60,787 bases of DNA from contig WELA01012868.1 in NCBI GenBank assembly GCA_009602735.1, forward strand, positions 172,822-233,608, in the 5' to 3' direction. The stretch comes from Mesotaenium endlicherianum. Lineage: Eukaryota > Streptophyta > Zygnematophyceae > Zygnematales > Mesotaeniaceae. Position 1 is the first letter of the stretch, and every line of letters starts with the position of its first letter. Positions 12,838 to 24,519 of the stretch are shown piece by piece. A program made the position numbers and the translations under genes. The notes below the pieces were generated by a model. The model did not search any database. It saw nothing but the letters and a program-made list of their open reading frames with translations, and was not told where the DNA came from.

Positions 12838-13627
12838 TCAGCGGACAGCTGCACACACCGTCGCCAGAAGGTGAAGTGCTGGAGCGGTTCTGGCCTCCTT
12901 CAGGGCAACTAGTACGGTTGCTAACTCCTTCGTGTCCCAAGCTACAGCCCTAGCTTCTGAAGCTACAGCCTCTACTCCCAAACCTACATCCCTCGCCTCT
13001 GAAGCCGGCCGCATGCGCTTCCTCGACGACCTGCGGCCCTTGGGCACACGAGACAGTGCAGCGCTGGAGCCCCCGCACTCTCCAGACGTGTCTTCCTCCT
13101 CCTCCTCCTCCTCCTCCTCCTCTTCCACCTCCTGTTCCTCCTCCCAACGGAGCTTCCGCTTGCCAGTGGGCACCGAAGGAGTGGGGGGGGTCCCAGGATG
13201 TACGCGATACTGCTGCTCCACTGGCACCTGAACTGGTGGAGCCTGAACAGCTGGCGCCGGAGGAGCGGCCCTTGCCAGCGCAGCGTTGATCTGCAAAGAA
13301 GCCCGGGATCAAGTGCACATGTGCAGAAAACTATTAGCCGAGGTCAGCGCTGCTGTCTTGCTCAGTCGTCAAAAGATGCACGCGGGAAAAGGAGAAGCCC
13401 GATGTTCCTCGGGTGCTGTGCGTGGGCGCTAATGGCCACTGATGGCAGCACACACTTCATGGCAGTCAGAAAAAGCTGCCAGGTGTCATTTTGTCACTGG
13501 TGGATGCCTACCTTGCAGGTGATGCTGCAGAACTGCGCAGTACATATGATGCATCTGCGGCAAGCAACAACTGGCCCTGCCCCCCTCGGGGGGGGCTGCT
13601 CCCTTTCCTCCTGCTGCCCCAGCTGCA

Positions 13628-13672
<45 letters not shown>

Positions 13673-14305
13673 CCTCAGCCTCCCCCTTCACTTTCTCCAG
13701 CTTTGGCAGCTTCTGATTCGTCAAGTTGCACACCCAGCGCTTACTGCAATTGCGATATTGCTGCACACACGGTACATCACGCCATGACCTCCATATAGTC
13801 AGTGAATGAGTGTACTTAAAGATCACACTTTCATATGTCATCATAGTAATATGTGTGTAAAGTAAAATCCATGTACATAATAGTGTAAGCGTGAGAGTGA
13901 GACATGAAGAAGGAGCACGTCTTGACTGCATGAACAACAGGGGCAATGTTACAGCCTTGCTGGCCAGTTGCTAAGAAGACCAAGTGACTGAATGAAGGCA
14001 TATTGATGCACATGACACGCTTCAATGAAAGTCTGCATATCAAAGACAGAATTCACCTGGATGTTCTCGTAGTTCAGGCTGAGCTCCTGACCATTCTTTA
14101 CGCAGATAGTCGCAAAGCCATTATTATTCCAAAGTTTGACCGAGGGGTGGCATCGGCCTGCCATTTTGGTTTGACAGGCGCATTTACGACAGCACGCCTT
14201 CTTGCACTCGTAACAATATTGGTCCTTTAGGAGGTCCATCTTGTCGTGGCGGCAGGGCCCGAAGAACGATGTGGTCACAAATGCGCGGACCTTGTCAAGC
14301 ACCAT
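12838..14305 (-). CDS. PLATZ-family zinc-binding protein, copy B (3 exons)
   Basis: This is a nuclear zinc-binding DNA-binding protein family of plants. Proposed exons are 14305-14057, 13760-13512 and 13290-12838 (83 + 83 + 150 codons, 316 aa), all phase 0 with GT/AG sites. The N-terminus has the family's SFFxxCxxH opening (C18, H20) and then C31, C34, C38, C39, C42, C44, C52 and H53. KLWNNN corresponds to KLWRNN of copy A. Exon 2 continues with QYRNCSKRWVCNL, aligned with the family's QTYxINSxKVVFLN. It then carries a pure E/Q run and the second zinc cluster C150-x2-C153-x7-C161-x3-C165, which reads FCSITCK with the intron after the Lys. That cluster is four residues shorter than in copy A. 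The tail contains GKRKLRWEEE and a long Glu run. It may be a functional paralogue or a decaying one; no stop or frameshift is seen. Confidence 0.75.
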
Positions 14306-16344
14306 GGCGTCTAGGGTTGCTTGAGGATGCTAGGGGTTAAAGAAACGTCAACACAAGCAAAATCAGGAATAACGTTCAGAAGTAAAAAGGCTTCAGAAAT
14401 GCCCTTTCGTCACCGTATTTAGGCCAGCCTTCTCCGCTCAAGAGCAACTTATGAGGAGAGAGGCTCGAGTTACCTCAGCTTCTGAAGTGGACGCCGTTGC
14501 ACATCCACCGTGGTAATGTGCGATGCCATAGCGTGCAGCCTACACCATAGTGGCGACTGCTGGAGGTTACCTGAATGTAACAGCATCCTGTGAGCCTTTG
14601 GGGAGCTCTTCTTACACGCAAGTTCCCTTTCATTGGCTGTTAATAAACATAATACACGTGGCTATAGAGGCTCCCATTTCAGAGTTCTGGCAGACTCAGG
14701 CAGACTATGGTGCCAACTTTTAGCAACTTGTTTGAGCGGCAGTCAGCAGCTAGCCTATCAGAGCCTGCCCTCGCCTGCATACTGCAACGATACTACCTCG
14801 ATGGCAAGATTCGAGATAAAGTGGACTGTGGATATGGACTTCTTGCCAGGGCCTGGCTGTGAAGGTACTATGAGGAAGAGCTTTTTATTGTCAGCTCTCT
14901 TCTGCACCGCTCATATCAAGTTATCAACTTCCTGCTATACTTTCCTACTTTGGCCCGACTCTGGCGTGCCGCGTCCTCCAGGCTCTCGAAGTCCAGAATC
15001 CACAGTCCCGACTCCCAACCAGTCCCGACTCCCGAGTGTACAGTCCAAGCGTCTAAACGCCAGAGCCTTCAAGCCGGAGTCCAGAGTCCAGACGTGTCCA
15101 GACGCCAGAGGCCCGACTCCTGAGTGCAGTCCAGTCCGACAAATGCCACATGCTCAACACTTCACGCCGAGCTTCCAGCCTCCTCGATGTAGAAACGAGC
15201 TCCATAGGCGACAACGAAGAGTGTCAGTGGGCAATTACGTGTTCGGGTACAAGTCGGGCAGCAGCGGCTGTTAGCAAGCCCTTTCGGGTCAAGGTGGGTG
15301 AAGCAATGTCGTGCCTAACAGTGTCGGTCCCTCGGCACCTGCGTATCCTTCCAACACGTGTGCCTTCAACCTGGTTGATGTGTCGGTGGCCCTCCACAAG
15401 TGTGCGCACTCATGGTTGATCGACCTTCGCACGTGTTTCGGTGACAAGCCTTACCGAGGTTGACCCATCCCTGGGCTCCTGAACTTGCACCATGCAACCA
15501 TGACCAACACTCAGAGCAAGGTTCTCCTTCACCCAGCTCTCACCATCTGCTTATCCTAAGACTTAACAGAAATTTAAAAATACTTGCCTTGCCTTAATTC
15601 CTCTTACAAGGACGGAAGTCTCTTACTTCCACATAGGCTTTATGCCTTAAGGTTCTTGGGTTCACAGGCGAGCAAATTGTAGTTTGCACAAATCACACTC
15701 TAAGCAGCTTGACATACAACGTCAGATTCAGAGAAAATCGCCCTTCAAACTTTCGCTTAACTTTCACAAAGTCACAGCTTACAAAACTCTGAAACTTCAC
15801 GTCTATGCTGGCCTGGGTCAAGCTCTTCACTTGACACCGCGCCTTAACAGTTCTTCACTGCCAGGCTAGGCTCACTCAGTTCTTCACTGAGAGCTTTATC
15901 TGCCAATACTACCCTCTCTCTTCGAGATGCGAATGCGACTTCTGAGAACTTGGAAACTAACACACAACTCACCATTTTAAAGCTGCTTCACACACACCCT
16001 TGTGGCGTTCGGCCGAATCTGTGCTAATCTCCTAGAAGATTCTATTCTGCAGTTCTCCTACTTTCAACAGTGAGATTCCCTCTTGGGAACTCCTACAATC
16101 CTAATTTATCTATGATACACGGAGAAGAATCTTCAGCGTCGGCAGAAGCGTGGAGCCTCGGCTCTCCAATGGCCCTGCTCCTTCTGCTCCTTCTGCTTCT
16201 TGGCAAAAGTGCGTGAGAGTGAATGACATGTCTCAGGCAAGATTCGTGCCTTTCGCAGGCACCACACAGCTTCATCTTTCGAGAATGCCGTGCTTAGTCA
16301 CAAAGCTTAGCTGCATGTCGCTTCTGCCTAGCCATGCTCAACTC

Positions 16345-16830
16345 AAACTCGTAGTCACTCAGCATGCATGCACACCTCGTGACTGTCGCGCGTGGCTGCT
16401 TAGCTTCTCAGCTGGCAGTCACGCCTAATTGGCTCATGGCCAAGAACTCCTGAGCGGCGTGTACAAGCAAATGCCACTTGCTCAAGATTCCCAACCGGGC
16501 GGCCGTAACCTATCTTGGCATTGCGGCCATGACCTGGCTTAATCTGCCAGTCACACAGTACCTGACTTGGTACCTGCTGGGCGGCTCATCACTGATCCCC
16601 AGCTTCTAGCCTCGCGGCTGTTTATGCTGTCATAACCTCCCCCATCCTTGGGTATGGGGCACATTGACATTGACCCCTTGCCAGTGGTCTTGACGCCGAC
16701 ATAACCGCTGACTGCGACGTAATCAGTCAAGTGGACGGTGAGTCAACGTTGACATTTTGTACCTGGGTGGCCGTAGCTTGCGCTGCGCGTGCGGCACCGT
16801 CAAATGGATAGTAGTCGCGAGAGCAAGCAA
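16345..16830. repeat. Diverged dispersed repeat, member 1 (partner 36710-37195)
   Basis: Shared landmarks in the same order are AGCATGCATGCA, GTCGCGCGTG, GCACGCCTA or TCACGCCTA, GTACCTG followed by GCCGTA, and GTAGTCGCGA or AGCAGTCGCGA at the right end. The copies are heavily diverged. They may be LTR or other noncoding remnants. Confidence 0.5.
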
Positions 16831-17253
16831 GCAAATTTTGTTGGGGACTGGTTCTAGATATTGTGGTTAATAAATGGGTCGTCAATTAATTCAATCCATA
16901 TTAAAAATGCATATTAATATGCTGTGCAGCCACGACGACCGTCAATGACCGTCAAGCGTGCTTGACCCCAGATTACAATCCCGTTCGCGCGGGTAATGCC
17001 AGGTAATGACGACTGCTCGCGGCTCGCGAAAGTGTACGGATACAACGACAGTCAACAGCGACACTACAAGGTCACACTTCACAAACGAAAGTACATTTGA
17101 AGGTACATTAATTTATGTTTCCTTTCGACTAAATAAGAACCAACTTATACTCAGAAAGCAGCAAGTTGGTCCGTATAGTTATCAGATAAGTATAGTAAAT
17201 ATGTCATTGTTTATTAGGCAGCTGAGTGCCTTCAGGCGTCAGCCAGCTGCCAA

Positions 17254-17404
17254 TGGGGGGCAGTCTGGGCACGCAAAAGAAAGGTTCCTCACCTGTTGCG
17301 TCTGCAACGACACCATTCAGGCCTCCAGGTTACAAATGTCACTGGCAAGGAGAACCGGAGGCGCACCACAGGTGAGAAGGTCGCTCGCCCGGTACAAAGC
17401 TCAT
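17254..17404. repeat. Dispersed repeat, member 2 (partner at 10531-10683)
   Basis: It matches 10531-10683 in block order and ends at AAAGCTCAT like its partner. To the right the sequence stays GC-rich but I could not align it further by eye. Confidence 0.65.
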
Positions 17405-18882
17405 CCCTTTGGGAATCGAGAGGGACGGGAAAGAGGGGCGGGAGTAGCAGGGGCAGGGTGGACAAAGGTAGGGCCAGGAGGGCGAGGGAAAGGGGTCGGG
17501 GCTGTGTTCCTGGCAGACAGATGGACTCGTGCGCCGGCAAAGGGAGCAGGAAATTGCCTGCGGCAGTGGCCACGTGCGTGCGTGCGCTTAGGGGCAGATG
17601 CAGGAGCAGATGCAGAAGGGAGCACATTTGGGCCCTCCAAGGCTGGGGAGTGTGGATGACGCAAAGTGATTGGGCCAGCCTGCTGACAGGTGGTGCTCTC
17701 TTGTTGGTGCCCTCCGCGCGAGTGCACTGTCTGCGGGCAATCTAGTAGGTAGGACCATTCAGGTTTTGTTGCTGCTTAATCTCTAAACCCCATGCCTGGA
17801 CTCAAGATTGGGACCTATCTTGGGGCAAGGCTTCTGCAAGTGATTGTCGGGGTTGCCGTTGGGGTCCCGATTTTCGCAGGGAACAGCGTGAGGTTTTGTA
17901 CTTTTTAGGGGGCTCATTTCATGGCAGGTGCATATGCGGCTCAGACTAGTTAGCCTGAGGGGCGTGGCAAGGGTCCCGACGAGGCCCGCTTGCTCTGCGG
18001 GGAGAGCATGCAGCGGCGCACTTTTGCCGCCGAGAGGAGCCCACTGGAGAGAGCAGCGCACGCGCATGGTGCGCGCGCGTCAGAATGGGCGAGAGCACGA
18101 GGGCAAGGGCGAGCATTATGAGACAACTTGAGCTCTGTTCCCCTTGCACTCGCTGCCTGCGCGCTGAAGGTTAATGACGGAGAGAGAGAGCGGGGCGGGA
18201 GCGGGAGGGGGAGGTTGTGGGCGAGCCGGGGGCCGGGGTGGTCGCCGGTTGCTTGTGGGTCACGGCAGCAAACGAGAGCCAAAGTCTGACTCTGTACGTT
18301 TGTGCCGGCGTACTTTGCATTGGTGCCCAAACGGCGGGCCCCGCCAGCTGGCGCGCCCTTCGCAGCATACTCATGCCTGGTGGCAGGGCTGCAGGCCGAC
18401 GAGCGCGCGTCCAATGAGCAGGGGTGAGCCAAAGGTGGGCAGGTTTGGGCGTGCGTAAGCTAGCTGAGTTAGTGTGGGAGCGGAGCTGCGCTGAGCTGGC
18501 GGGGCTGGTGGGCTGGGCTGTGCTGGGCTGGGCTGCCACTGCTGCCACTCATTCCCATGCTGCTGTGAAGTTGGGGGACAAGCAAGCCCTGTGGCGTGTG
18601 AGTGTGGGGAGTGGGTGGGAGGGGCATGGGGTACAGAGGAGGGGGCTCAATTGGCCGGGGTTCACAATTGTGGATTTTCCTCAGTGGGGGGCTTCACTTC
18701 ACCGCGTGAGTGCACACACAGGCTGCTGGATCGAGCCCAACTGGCTCGGCGGGGATGGGAGAGGGCGCACGCGCTTGCCCTTCTCCCCAAGCCCTTTTCG
18801 ATGGCCTTGCTGGATTCGACGCGGGTCCCGCTCACGTGCGATCGGCGGCGCGGATCGGGCGGAGAGGATCTTGAGGGAGGAA

Positions 18883-18885
<3 letters not shown>

Positions 18886-18955
<70 letters not shown>

Positions 18956-18956
18956 N

Positions 18957-19012
<56 letters not shown>

Positions 19013-19024
19013 AGGAGAGAGAGA
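18886..19024. repeat. GA microsatellite
   Basis: This is a nearly pure (GA)n tract of about 135 bases with one N at 18956 and a few A substitutions. Open frames across it that encode Arg-Glu repeats are artefacts. Confidence 0.95.
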
Positions 19025-19201
19025 AAAAAAGGGAGGAAGGTGTTCAGCAGCGGCAGCAACGGCAGCGGCTCATGCTTAACCGGCAATTGGCACAGCCAGC
19101 CGTCGCCAGAGGGCTTCCTCACGTCGTCCATCGGGGCCTCTTGAGGAGTAAGATGTGGGGTGTGGGAGGCCACATCAGCGCTCAATTGAAGGGGGCTGTA
19201 G

Positions 19202-19699
19202 TGATTTGAGTTATTATACATTAGTTTGCATATATTTTAATGTTTTCAAATATATTTGAAGTAGTATGGTGTGGAGTCAAGTGTGAATAGGTACTCTAGT
19301 AACTTGGTTCATGTCCTTTGAACCTTCCAAGGCATTTTCGAAGTTAGAGGAAAGACCTAGAAGAACTCCATGTGGCAAAAGTCAGATGTGCCATTTTTAG
19401 GTCAAAAGGACATGTGTACATTATTCTAGAAAGAGGTGGCAAGTTTTGGGATGTGTTGGGTGCCAACACATCAACATACACCTTCCTAGAAATTACTTAT
19501 GTAGCAAGTATATAAACAAGAGCTAGAACATAGAAAGACATTCCAGAATCACTCTTGTACTTGCCAAAATCCAGAAATATATTAACTTTCAAGAAGCCAT
19601 CTCTCTTTCAAGAAGCTACCACTTGTGTTCAAAGATCCTTGTCTTGAATAGATAAAGTATTTTGTTTTACTAAGTACTTTATCTATCTGTTTCACTACA
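19202..19699 (+). repeat. LTR-like sequence, plus orientation
   Basis: It starts TGATTTGAG, ends TTTCACTACA (TG...CA) and is about 498 bp. A purine-rich GAAGGGGGCTG lies just upstream, so it looks like a 3' LTR whose body lay to the left. It is closely similar, in reverse complement, to 20171-20674. Shared tracts include ATTAGTTTG, TTCTAGAAAGAGGTGGCAAG and AGTACTTTATCTA. The two converge on a 471-bp spacer. Confidence 0.65.
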
Positions 19700-20170
19700 G
19701 GGGCGGTGATCTCCATGACAAGCTGCCATGTGTCGAGAGCACGCTTCATGCGTGGGGGGGAGAGGGGGCGGGGCAGCAGTCGTAGGGTGCAGCTTTCTCT
19801 TCTCCCAGGATAAGCTCATCCGCTGTCTACTTTCTTCACTGCAATGGACAGCACTTATCAAAAAATTGGTTTGAGTCCTTAGGAGGACTCCTCACTTTCT
19901 CCGAACACCCCTCATCTCACATCCCATCTCCCCCAGCCTGGCCCCGGCCCCAGCCCCGCCCTCGCCGAACTTATGTACCTATTATATTTAGATGAAGATT
20001 ATATCTATCCAGTGTACTTATCCATTACGTCTGCTTCCGTCACGGTACATTCTATCAGTATTGAGGCTTCCTCAGGTTTCCTTGAGTTCGATCACTATGA
20101 TCCAGACACGCTTACGGGTGAGATTGCAAGACTTAGTAACCTGTCCTGACGCACTCTTTAAGTGGAGAGG
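19700..20170. other. Spacer between inverted LTR-like repeats
   Basis: This is a 471-bp unique-looking spacer with no coding features. It would be the loop of a very long stem if the flanking repeats were co-transcribed. Confidence 0.5.
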
Positions 20171-20674
20171 TATAGTGAAACAAGTAGATAAAGTACTTAG
20201 TTAACTAGAATACTTCATCTATTCAAAACAAGGATTTTTGAACACAAGTGGTAGCTATTTGAACGAGAGATGGCTTTTTAAAAGTTAATATATTTTTGGA
20301 ATTTGGCAAGTACAAGAGTGATTCTAGAATGCCTTTCTATGTTCTTGCTCTTGTTTGTATACTTGCTACGTAAGTAATTTCTAGGAAGGTGCATGTTGAT
20401 GTGTTGGCACAACTCATCCCAAAACTTGCCACCTCTTTCTAGAATAATGTACACATGTCCTTTTAACGTTAAAATGGCATATTTGACTTTTGTCACATGG
20501 AGTTCTTCTAGGTCCTTCCTCTAACTTTGAAAATGCCTTCAAAGATTCAAGGGACATGAACCAAGTCACTACAATATCTATTCACACTTGAATTCACATA
20601 GTACCACTCCGAAAATATTCAAAAACATTAAAATAAAAACAAACTAATATGTTCTAACCCATATCAGTACATCA
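20171..20674 (-). repeat. LTR-like sequence, minus orientation
   Basis: Read on the minus strand it starts TGATGTACTGATATGGG, ends TTTCACTATA and is about 504 bp. Directly upstream on that strand is GTTGGGGGAG (20675-20684), a good polypurine tract. It is therefore probably the 3' LTR of a minus-strand element whose body, now decayed, extended to higher coordinates. A Ty1/copia origin is a guess from the LTR start. Confidence 0.65.
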
Positions 20675-22468
20675 CTCCCCCAACAAAAAAAAAACATTTC
20701 GGCGCGTCAAGTCAGGTCTTACACATGTGGAGCAGACCAGTCAAAGGCTTCAAGTCAGGTGCCACACATGTGAAGAGAATTAGTCAAAGGCGCCAAGTCA
20801 GGTGCTGCACGTGTAAGGTAGACTAGGCAAGGTCGTGGGCGGTGTGACCTCAATGGCTAGCCTACTCCTTGATGATAAGGAAAATAGTACAAGTTGGCCC
20901 AGAATTTGCCACGGATTCACAAATTCATAACGTCCACAGAACTGCTCCAAATCTAAAGATTTTAGTGCCAAACGGAGCGCGTCGGAATAATGTACCAGGC
21001 CACCAAATTTGAGAGCATATCAACTTTTGGAGTGTTGTCGAGAGCAGAGAGAGTAGGCACTCTTCCAAATCTGTGCAGAAACTTCTGAAAGTCAAAGGTC
21101 CTATAATTCTCCAAATTTTGCAAATTTAATCTCTAAATGGGCGCAGTAAGGTCTTCTATTCTAGTCTTGATTTTAGAGCATTCCAAGTTAAGGGGAGGGC
21201 ACAATGTCATAAGGCATTCTGCCCTGATAATGCCAGCAGCCTGACCCCCTTGTGTTCTAAGATTTTTATCTCTCTCACCACAGCTCTAAATTGAGCGAAC
21301 TTAGACTCGTAAAAACCACCTACTTATGGACTATATCCAGGTAAAATCTCAGGATTTAATATGCACATATTTATCAGCAAAAGCAATTTTATTTTGTTGT
21401 CCAAAAATTGCGAGAAGAGAAGAGTGTCTAATATCAATTTGCTTTGTAAACCTGTTAAAAGACCCGTTCATCTTCTTCCATTGAAAATTAGAGCTAGAGG
21501 CCTTAGACGGAGAGGATTCCTCCTCCTCTTAGGAGCCATAAGCGTCCCGGAAGTCTCTTTGTACCAAAATTTATTTTTTTTGACATTGCGTGCTATTTCA
21601 GGAGCCTCGTCAATGTCCTAGTCAACTCCGCGTTTGGCAGATAGGTGGAGCCTGAATTCATGTTGTTTCCTTGCCCAAACACAACAGAAATTTGTCAGCC
21701 ACAATTTTGGGTTGGGTATATATATCCTTGTTTTCTTAGCAAGATCCACCAATTTGGACTTAACTTCTTTTAATGTTTCATTCTTTTGACGAGCAAAATG
21801 CATATAACGGTGCACTTTGAGACTGCAATTTTATGGGAAGCGTTGTCCCAGTAACTTAAAGAAGTGACGCAAGTAATGGTCAAAATCAAGCAAGTCATCT
21901 CCAACTCCCATGTCCTTACGGACCTCTGGCTTACTTCTCTAATTTCCTCCCTCTGACCCAATAGGATCAAGAAATCTACATCATTATCATCTATTTCCTA
22001 TTACATCATCAGCTTGTCTGCTAACAAAAAACCTCTCTGGTTGATTGTCTCAACCTTCTTTTTGATCGTCTCAGACTGTTCCAACTGATTGACCCAGCAT
22101 ATCAATCTCGAGTAGCATCCACAGCAAAGTCTGCTAGATGTACATCAAATGTTGGTTGTCTCAACTTTGAAGCATTATTCAGTATAGCAGACAAAGAATA
22201 GGCGAAGCCATATTCAATCACTTCAATAAACATAAAGCAAAGCTTTTGTACGGTAGACCGCTGCAAATTGGCTCACAACCTTAAATCACCATCAGCGGAC
22301 ACAAGAGTTTATTGCCACCAACTCTATGCCTGCCTCTGGCTATCTGCAAAGTTATTCTGAGGAGGAAACTGCTGTCTATTGTTGTTGCCAGGAGGTGGTA
22401 ACTGGGTATGGTTAAATTGAAATTATTGAAAGCCGGGTCAAATTGCTGAGGAGGTTGGTTAAACTAGT
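20675..22468 (-). mobile_element. Decayed retroelement interior
   Basis: Only fragmented frames remain on the minus strand. It lies between a 3' LTR-like end and a gag-like gene on the same strand, so it is probably the eroded body of one element. No protease, RT or integrase motif could be recognised. The pieces may belong to different insertions. Confidence 0.35.
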
Positions 22469-23322
22469 TCATTTGGTGCTGAGCATCTGGGGTGCAACTT
22501 GGTAGTAGGGCTTGTTGTACAAGCAGGCCTTAGAAGTATGGCCAGGTGTATTGCATGTGAAGCAGATCCAGCTGTCCTTCACAGATTGAGGAATAGGCTG
22601 GCGCTTGTTCTTTGATGTAGTAGCTTTCTGAGCAGGTTTCTGAGCAGCAGTAGATTCAGGCTTCTTCCTCTTAGTGAGGACCTTAGATAGCTTGTCTTCC
22701 CACTCATTCTCAGCCTTGCCCACATTCAAAGACCTATTCACTTCCACCACTACATTCCAACCATAAGCATCTGCGATATTGATTTGCCTAGCACGATGGG
22801 ATTTTTTTGACAAACCTTCTGTAAGGAGCTTCTTGGCTTCCTCCACATCTTGGTTCTCCAAAGCAGCTTGGGTATCATCAATCAGATCCACCATATCGGA
22901 ACAGCCCTTCATATGTAAGTTGTTGACCTCAGACAGTTTGTGGACGCCCATAATATCTTGCTTTAATTTGAGCATCTTCACTTGTTGCACCCGTTTATCA
23001 TTGACTTTTTCTTTAGCGAGCGTAGTAATCAACTGCTGTTATTGGCCAATCTGCTGAGTAACAGAAGTAAAGCTAGGACCCTGGGTAGGAGCTGCAGCTG
23101 AGAGGTTACCAGGAGGAGGAGGAGGAGGGAGTTCTTCTCATTGGCCTTTGAAATACGCTCTTGAAACCACTGTTCAAAGAGAGCGCGCTGGGTTGCAGTC
23201 TCTGAAGACTCACCAGAAGTGTTCTCCATCTGAGATCTATTTGTAGTGTTGCCTTGGCTGGCAAGAGTGAGATCTGTCATTCCTCCCTTTGCAGCAGGAG
23301 TGTTAGCGATATTGTTAGCCAT
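22469..23322 (-). pseudogene. gag-like gene with zinc knuckle (frameshifted)
   Basis: This is a retroelement nucleocapsid-type protein in two frames. Bases 23322-23029 start MANNIANTPAAKGG; bases 23032-22469 continue in another frame and end in a CCHC zinc knuckle, CFTCNTPGHTSKAC (C-x2-C-x4-H-x4-C), preceded by a Lys-rich stretch. The switch near 23030-23130 coincides with a run of GGA/CCT triplets, which suggests an indel. It lies outside the chromovirus at 23404-32153, whose target-site duplication begins 77 bases upstream of this gene's start. It therefore belongs to an older element, perhaps the one ending at 20171. Confidence 0.6.
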
Positions 23323-23398
23323 GACTAATGCTTGGAGACGAGCACAAAGATAGAGATTCTGAGCTACCTGTATTGCAAAGCTCTGGAGCAGATACGTG

Positions 23399-23403
23399 AC
23401 ATG
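23399..23403. repeat. Target-site duplication, left copy (ACATG)
   Basis: The five bases directly left of the chromovirus are identical to 32154-32158. Confidence 0.88.
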
Positions 23404-24075
23404 TGAAATGAATCGACTTACTAAAAAGGCGATTAATAATTAATGAAGATCTTTATATTTTTCTGTTAATTGATTAAATAGCAAAAGACAAAACACTAGC
23501 AGTGGACAATACTCGTAAGTCAAATGGAAGTAAACTAGCATCAATAATGCAATCAGTAAACTCACACATAAGCAAGGCTAGAAGACAGTGCATATCAATG
23601 GCTTCTCGCCTTGGATTCAGATCTCTCTCAGTTTGCAGTACAAGAGAGTCGGCCTCGTTTCCAAATGCCGAACTCGAGAGCAATACCTAGCATATGTACA
23701 TGGAATGAGTTTACTGTTCAACGACCAGTGCGATGGCACCGCCTACCCGGGAGTTAACCACGTTGGTAGGACCTCGGTTAACCAAATCCACCGCCATCTC
23801 CCATCATCCCGAATCGCCATCCATCCTAAGGACGTCATCTGGCCATTCATCTAGCACACCACACTTAGATGCATATCTACGCAGTTCGCTGCTACCGAGT
23901 ACGGAAGTCAGCTGGCTGTCAAAGAATGTGTCAGCAAGCTGACCTGAGTTGACTTCGGCGTGCTGCCCCCGGCTGAGTCATTAAACTGATTATGCAATAA
24001 AGTTCAGCAGGCTGAACTTATTTAACTATAATATTTAAATGAATATTATATCAACCAATATACTGATTCATTACA
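23404..24075 (-). repeat. Chromovirus 3' LTR
   Basis: It is 672 bp. On the element strand it starts TGTAATGAATCAG and ends TTCATTTCA. It is the direct repeat of 31437-32153, with a short deletion in the CAGCAGACTC region and a second near the right-hand LTR's CAGCAAGTAATC. Confidence 0.92.
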
Positions 24076-24086
24076 ATCCCTCCAAC
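24076..24086 (-). other. Chromovirus polypurine tract
   Basis: On the element strand GTTGGAGGGAT lies directly before the 3' LTR, as expected for the plus-strand primer of reverse transcription. Confidence 0.7.
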
Positions 24087-24519
24087 TTAGCATGTTGGCG
24101 CCTCGACAACACTAACACTAGTAACAGCGTGCTGTCCCTTCCGTCCCCAGCCTACTGCCATTAGGAGGGAGATGTCCCTGAGACCCTATACTCAGGGGAG
24201 CCAGACCTCCTCCTGTCTTGGGGTCTCCTGAAGCATGGAGGATCCGCGTAGGGGCCACGCGGAGAACGCAGTAACTGAGCTGTTTCCTCCTGCACAGTCT
24301 GAAACTGAAGGGAGGCAGCCTTCTTGTGGGCAGCCCGCAAACTGACAGGTACATATATCGGCATCCCAGAAGGATGTTGCATGACATGAGCCAAGGGCAC
24401 ATGCCCTCTCTGCGAGGGAGATGCTGGCAGGCCTCTGGCTATCTCCCTAGCAGCCCTCCTGTCTGCCCTGTCTGACTGGGTCTCCGTGCCTGCAAATGGG
24501 CTCTATCCTCTGGAAGTTC

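Larger units (their letters stand above)
10560..14310. repeat. Segmental duplication, unit B (PLATZ-bearing)
   Basis: This is the partner of 690-4530. It contains the matching pyrimidine tract (10680-10795), the AGCCTGGCAGC/GGAGCTC block (about 11065) and the second PLATZ gene with its conserved 3' flank. It is interrupted by a run of N at 12152-12540. The two units have diverged strongly outside the anchors. Confidence 0.5.
14306..19201. other. Intergenic region, repeat-rich, no supported gene
   Basis: A 213-codon open frame at 14633-15274 has no family features and lies in a stretch with repeated CCGACTCC and CAGTCC motifs, so it is not called. Bases 16345-16830 resemble 36710-37195. Bases 17254-17404 belong to the dispersed repeat seen at 10531. 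Bases 18470-18545 repeat GGGCTG motifs. Confidence 0.5.

Noticed and set aside
14633..15274. A 213-codon open frame
   Set aside because: No family features. It runs through repeated CCGACTCC/CAGTCC motifs and has no convincing start context or neighbours.
18424..19221. Long frames with Arg-Glu or Ser-Leu repeats
   Set aside because: Direct translation of the GA microsatellite.
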